14,314 nt of DNA from Bacteroidota bacterium. Lineage in GTDB: Bacteria; Bacteroidota; Bacteroidia; Bacteroidales; Dysgonomonadaceae. A program made the position numbers and the translations under genes. The notes under the pieces were generated by a model. It saw only the letters and a program-made list of their open reading frames with translations. It was not told where the DNA came from and did no database searches. Each line of letters starts with the position of its first letter. The first letter of the stretch is position 1. Positions 13,281-14,314 of the stretch are shown piece by piece. The stretch spans positions 1 through 14,314 of the forward strand of contig JAEZZZ010000161.1 of NCBI GenBank assembly GCA_023418255.1, in the 5' to 3' direction.

Positions 13281-13307
13281 TACGTAAATCAAGCGACCAA
13301 TTTTGAT

Positions 13308-13982
13308 ATGCTTATCCGCAAAGAAGAAATAGGGAAAAACGGATTATTGGGCATTTGGCACATAGGTGAGAGCAAAGAAGAGTTTTCGCTTCTCTTCCCA
13401 TCGTGGCTTCGCCAACTATCGGTAGAAGAAACCGCGTCTTTCAGTAGCGAAGCGAGAATAAAAGAGTGGTACGCGACGCGTTATTTGCTGTTTTTATTGA
13501 CAGAAAGCCGACAAAATATTGTATATTCTCGAGAGGGAAAACCTTATTTAACCGATAACTCATGGCAAATAAGCCTTTCGCACACGAAGGATTACGCCGC
13601 AGTACTTATTCACAAATCGTTTCCTGTGGGCATCGACATCGAAACCATATCGCCAAGAGTAAATCTTCTTGCCGATAAATTTATCTCCACGGAAGAGTTC
13701 GTGGACAATACAAAAGCGACCATTCACCGGTTACTACATTGGTCGGCAAAGGAAACTCTTTTTAAACTATTGGATGAAAATCCGACTCGTTTTAAGGAAG
13801 AGTTGATTATTCAGCCATTTGCCCCAGAAACAAATGGTACGATGAAAATAGAATTTAGAAAACCTGATTTCGCGAAGCCTCTGATTTACGATATCGCATA
13901 CGAAGTGCATAATGATTACGTGCTTACGTGGTCAATAGACTACTATCATTTCCTTAACAACAAACCCCTCGGAACGCCCTAA
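13308..13982 (+). CDS. 4'-phosphopantetheinyl transferase superfamily protein
   Basis: This cytosolic enzyme transfers the phosphopantetheine arm from CoA to a Ser of carrier proteins (224 aa, Sfp/Gsp/HetI-like size rather than the short AcpS form). Recognisable motifs are GKPYL (77-81), ISLSHTKDYAAVLI (88-101), the Mg-binding VGIDIE with Asp110 and Glu112, and WSAKETLFKLL with Trp145, Lys148 and Glu149. No carrier protein or synthase gene is nearby, so the target cannot be named; in Bacteroidales this can be the main or an additional acyl-carrier-protein-activating enzyme. It follows gldE by 27 bases in the same direction. The sequence after it has no clear terminator. Confidence 0.92.
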   Translation: MLIRKEEIGKNGLLGIWHIGESKEEFSLLFPSWLRQLSVEETASFSSEARIKEWYATRYLLFLLTESRQNIVYSREGKPYLTDNSWQISLSHTKDYAAVLIHKSFPVGIDIETISPRVNLLADKFISTEEFVDNTKATIHRLLHWSAKETLFKLLDENPTRFKEELIIQPFAPETNGTMKIEFRKPDFAKPLIYDIAYEVHNDYVLTWSIDYYHFLNNKPLGTP

Positions 13983-14243
13983 TTAGGAAGTGCTTAAAAA
14001 AAACACACTGATGATTATCAGAGCAGTAATTGATTTCTCACACAAAGATGCAAGTTTTTTATTCTATATTTCCCTTAAGCCGTATTAACAGTAAATTTTC
14101 GATATGTAGTCGATCCTTAGAAATTCACATTCAGGAGGGGAAACATTGAAAGTCTGATTGAAAAAATACATCTGAGAATAAAAAAATAAAATGAATGTCC
14201 GTATATTTCCCTAAAATGATTATCTTTGCAAAAAAATATTTCT
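13983..14243. other. Intergenic region before the transposase
   Basis: This 261-base A/T-rich stretch has no credible gene. It contains a small CTGAT/ATCAG inverted repeat (14010-14023) without a T-tract. A TAnnTTTG match, TATCTTTG, at 14221-14228 sits 15 bases before the transposase ATG. The left end of the insertion sequence should lie in this stretch, but with only one end visible I cannot identify its terminal inverted repeat or target duplication. Confidence 0.5.
14221..14228 (+). promoter_or_regulatory. Candidate -7 element for the transposase gene
   Basis: TATCTTTG fits TAnnTTTG and would start transcription around 14235, a few bases before the ATG at 14244. There is no TTG at the -33 position. 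Confidence 0.4.
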
Positions 14244-14314
14244 ATGAACCTGATTGATTTTATCTCAGAATTTCCCGATGAGGAAAGCTGCAAACAAAAG
14301 TTTAAAGCGTATCG
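14244..14314 (+). CDS. IS1595-family transposase, 5' fragment cut by the window edge
   Basis: An open frame starts at ATG 14244 and runs off the window after 23 complete codons. The visible residues (MNLIDFISEFPDEESC, then KQKFKAY) match the N-terminal pattern M-N-x-I-D-F-x-x-x-F-P-D-E-x-S-C-x-x-x-F-x-x-Y-R that I recall from IS1595-family DDE transposases, which continue into a zinc ribbon. Only the N-terminus is seen, so the catalytic domain and intactness cannot be judged. It could be a full element or a remnant. No relation to the upstream PPTase gene is implied. Confidence 0.7.
   Translation, partial: MNLIDFISEFPDEESCKQKFKAY
14244..14314 (+). mobile_element. Partial insertion sequence, IS1595-like
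   Basis: This is inferred from the transposase N-terminus only. The element extends to the right of the window and its left boundary lies somewhere between 13983 and 14244. No inverted repeat could be confirmed. Confidence 0.5.

Noticed and set aside
14010..14023. CTGAT/ATCAG inverted repeat as a terminator of the PPTase or an IS end
   Set aside because: The stem is only 5 bp, no T-tract follows, and a second matching end cannot be examined.

Overview
The window looks like chromosomal DNA of a Bacteroidetes bacterium, most likely order Bacteroidales. The evidence is the TTTG-N19/20-TAnnTTTG promoters, the absence of clear Shine-Dalgarno sequences, a GldE homologue, an HU protein of the Bacteroidetes type, a secreted GH20 hexosaminidase, a lipoprotein sulfatase, and a 30-residue basic ribosomal-protein-like gene beside HU. 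Base composition is moderate and A/T-rich between genes. I cannot name the genus.

Layout. Bases 1-463 carry no credible gene; they hold palindromic, tandem and C/G-rich repeat-like sequence of the kind scattered between genes in this phylum. Three plus-strand genes follow: an extended-SDR nucleotide-sugar-type epimerase/dehydratase (464-1477), a lipoprotein S1 sulfatase (1641-3206) closed by a strong terminator, and an orphan ComB-type phosphatase (3314-4045). A minus-strand block then runs leftward: HU (10050-9769), the 30-residue basic protein (9746-9654), a hairpin, RNase G (9496-7928), another hairpin, the GH20 beta-N-acetylhexosaminidase (7785-5872), and an rplY-pth-S4 translation operon (5752-4057) with its own textbook promoter. 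Divergent from HU is a plus-strand block: mutY (10217-11296), ssb (11389-11847), a strong terminator with an embedded promoter, gldE (11985-13280) and a phosphopantetheinyl transferase (13308-13982). The window ends inside the first codons of what appears to be an IS1595-family transposase (14244 onward).

Most genes are housekeeping: translation (L25, Pth, S4 protein, bS22/mS38-like protein), RNA decay (RNase G), nucleoid and repair (HU, MutY, SSB) and envelope or carrier-protein functions (GldE, PPTase). Two genes are glycan-related: the sulfatase, which resembles GlcNAc-6-sulfatases, and the GH20 enzyme. They could act in sequence on sulfated host or mucin-type glycans, but they sit 2.7 kb apart on opposite strands and are not in one operon.

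I do not see a new multi-gene system. The items most worth a second look are the tiny basic gene at 9654-9746, the two places where a promoter -7 element is built into or against a terminator hairpin, the orphan comB, and the repeat cluster at the left edge.
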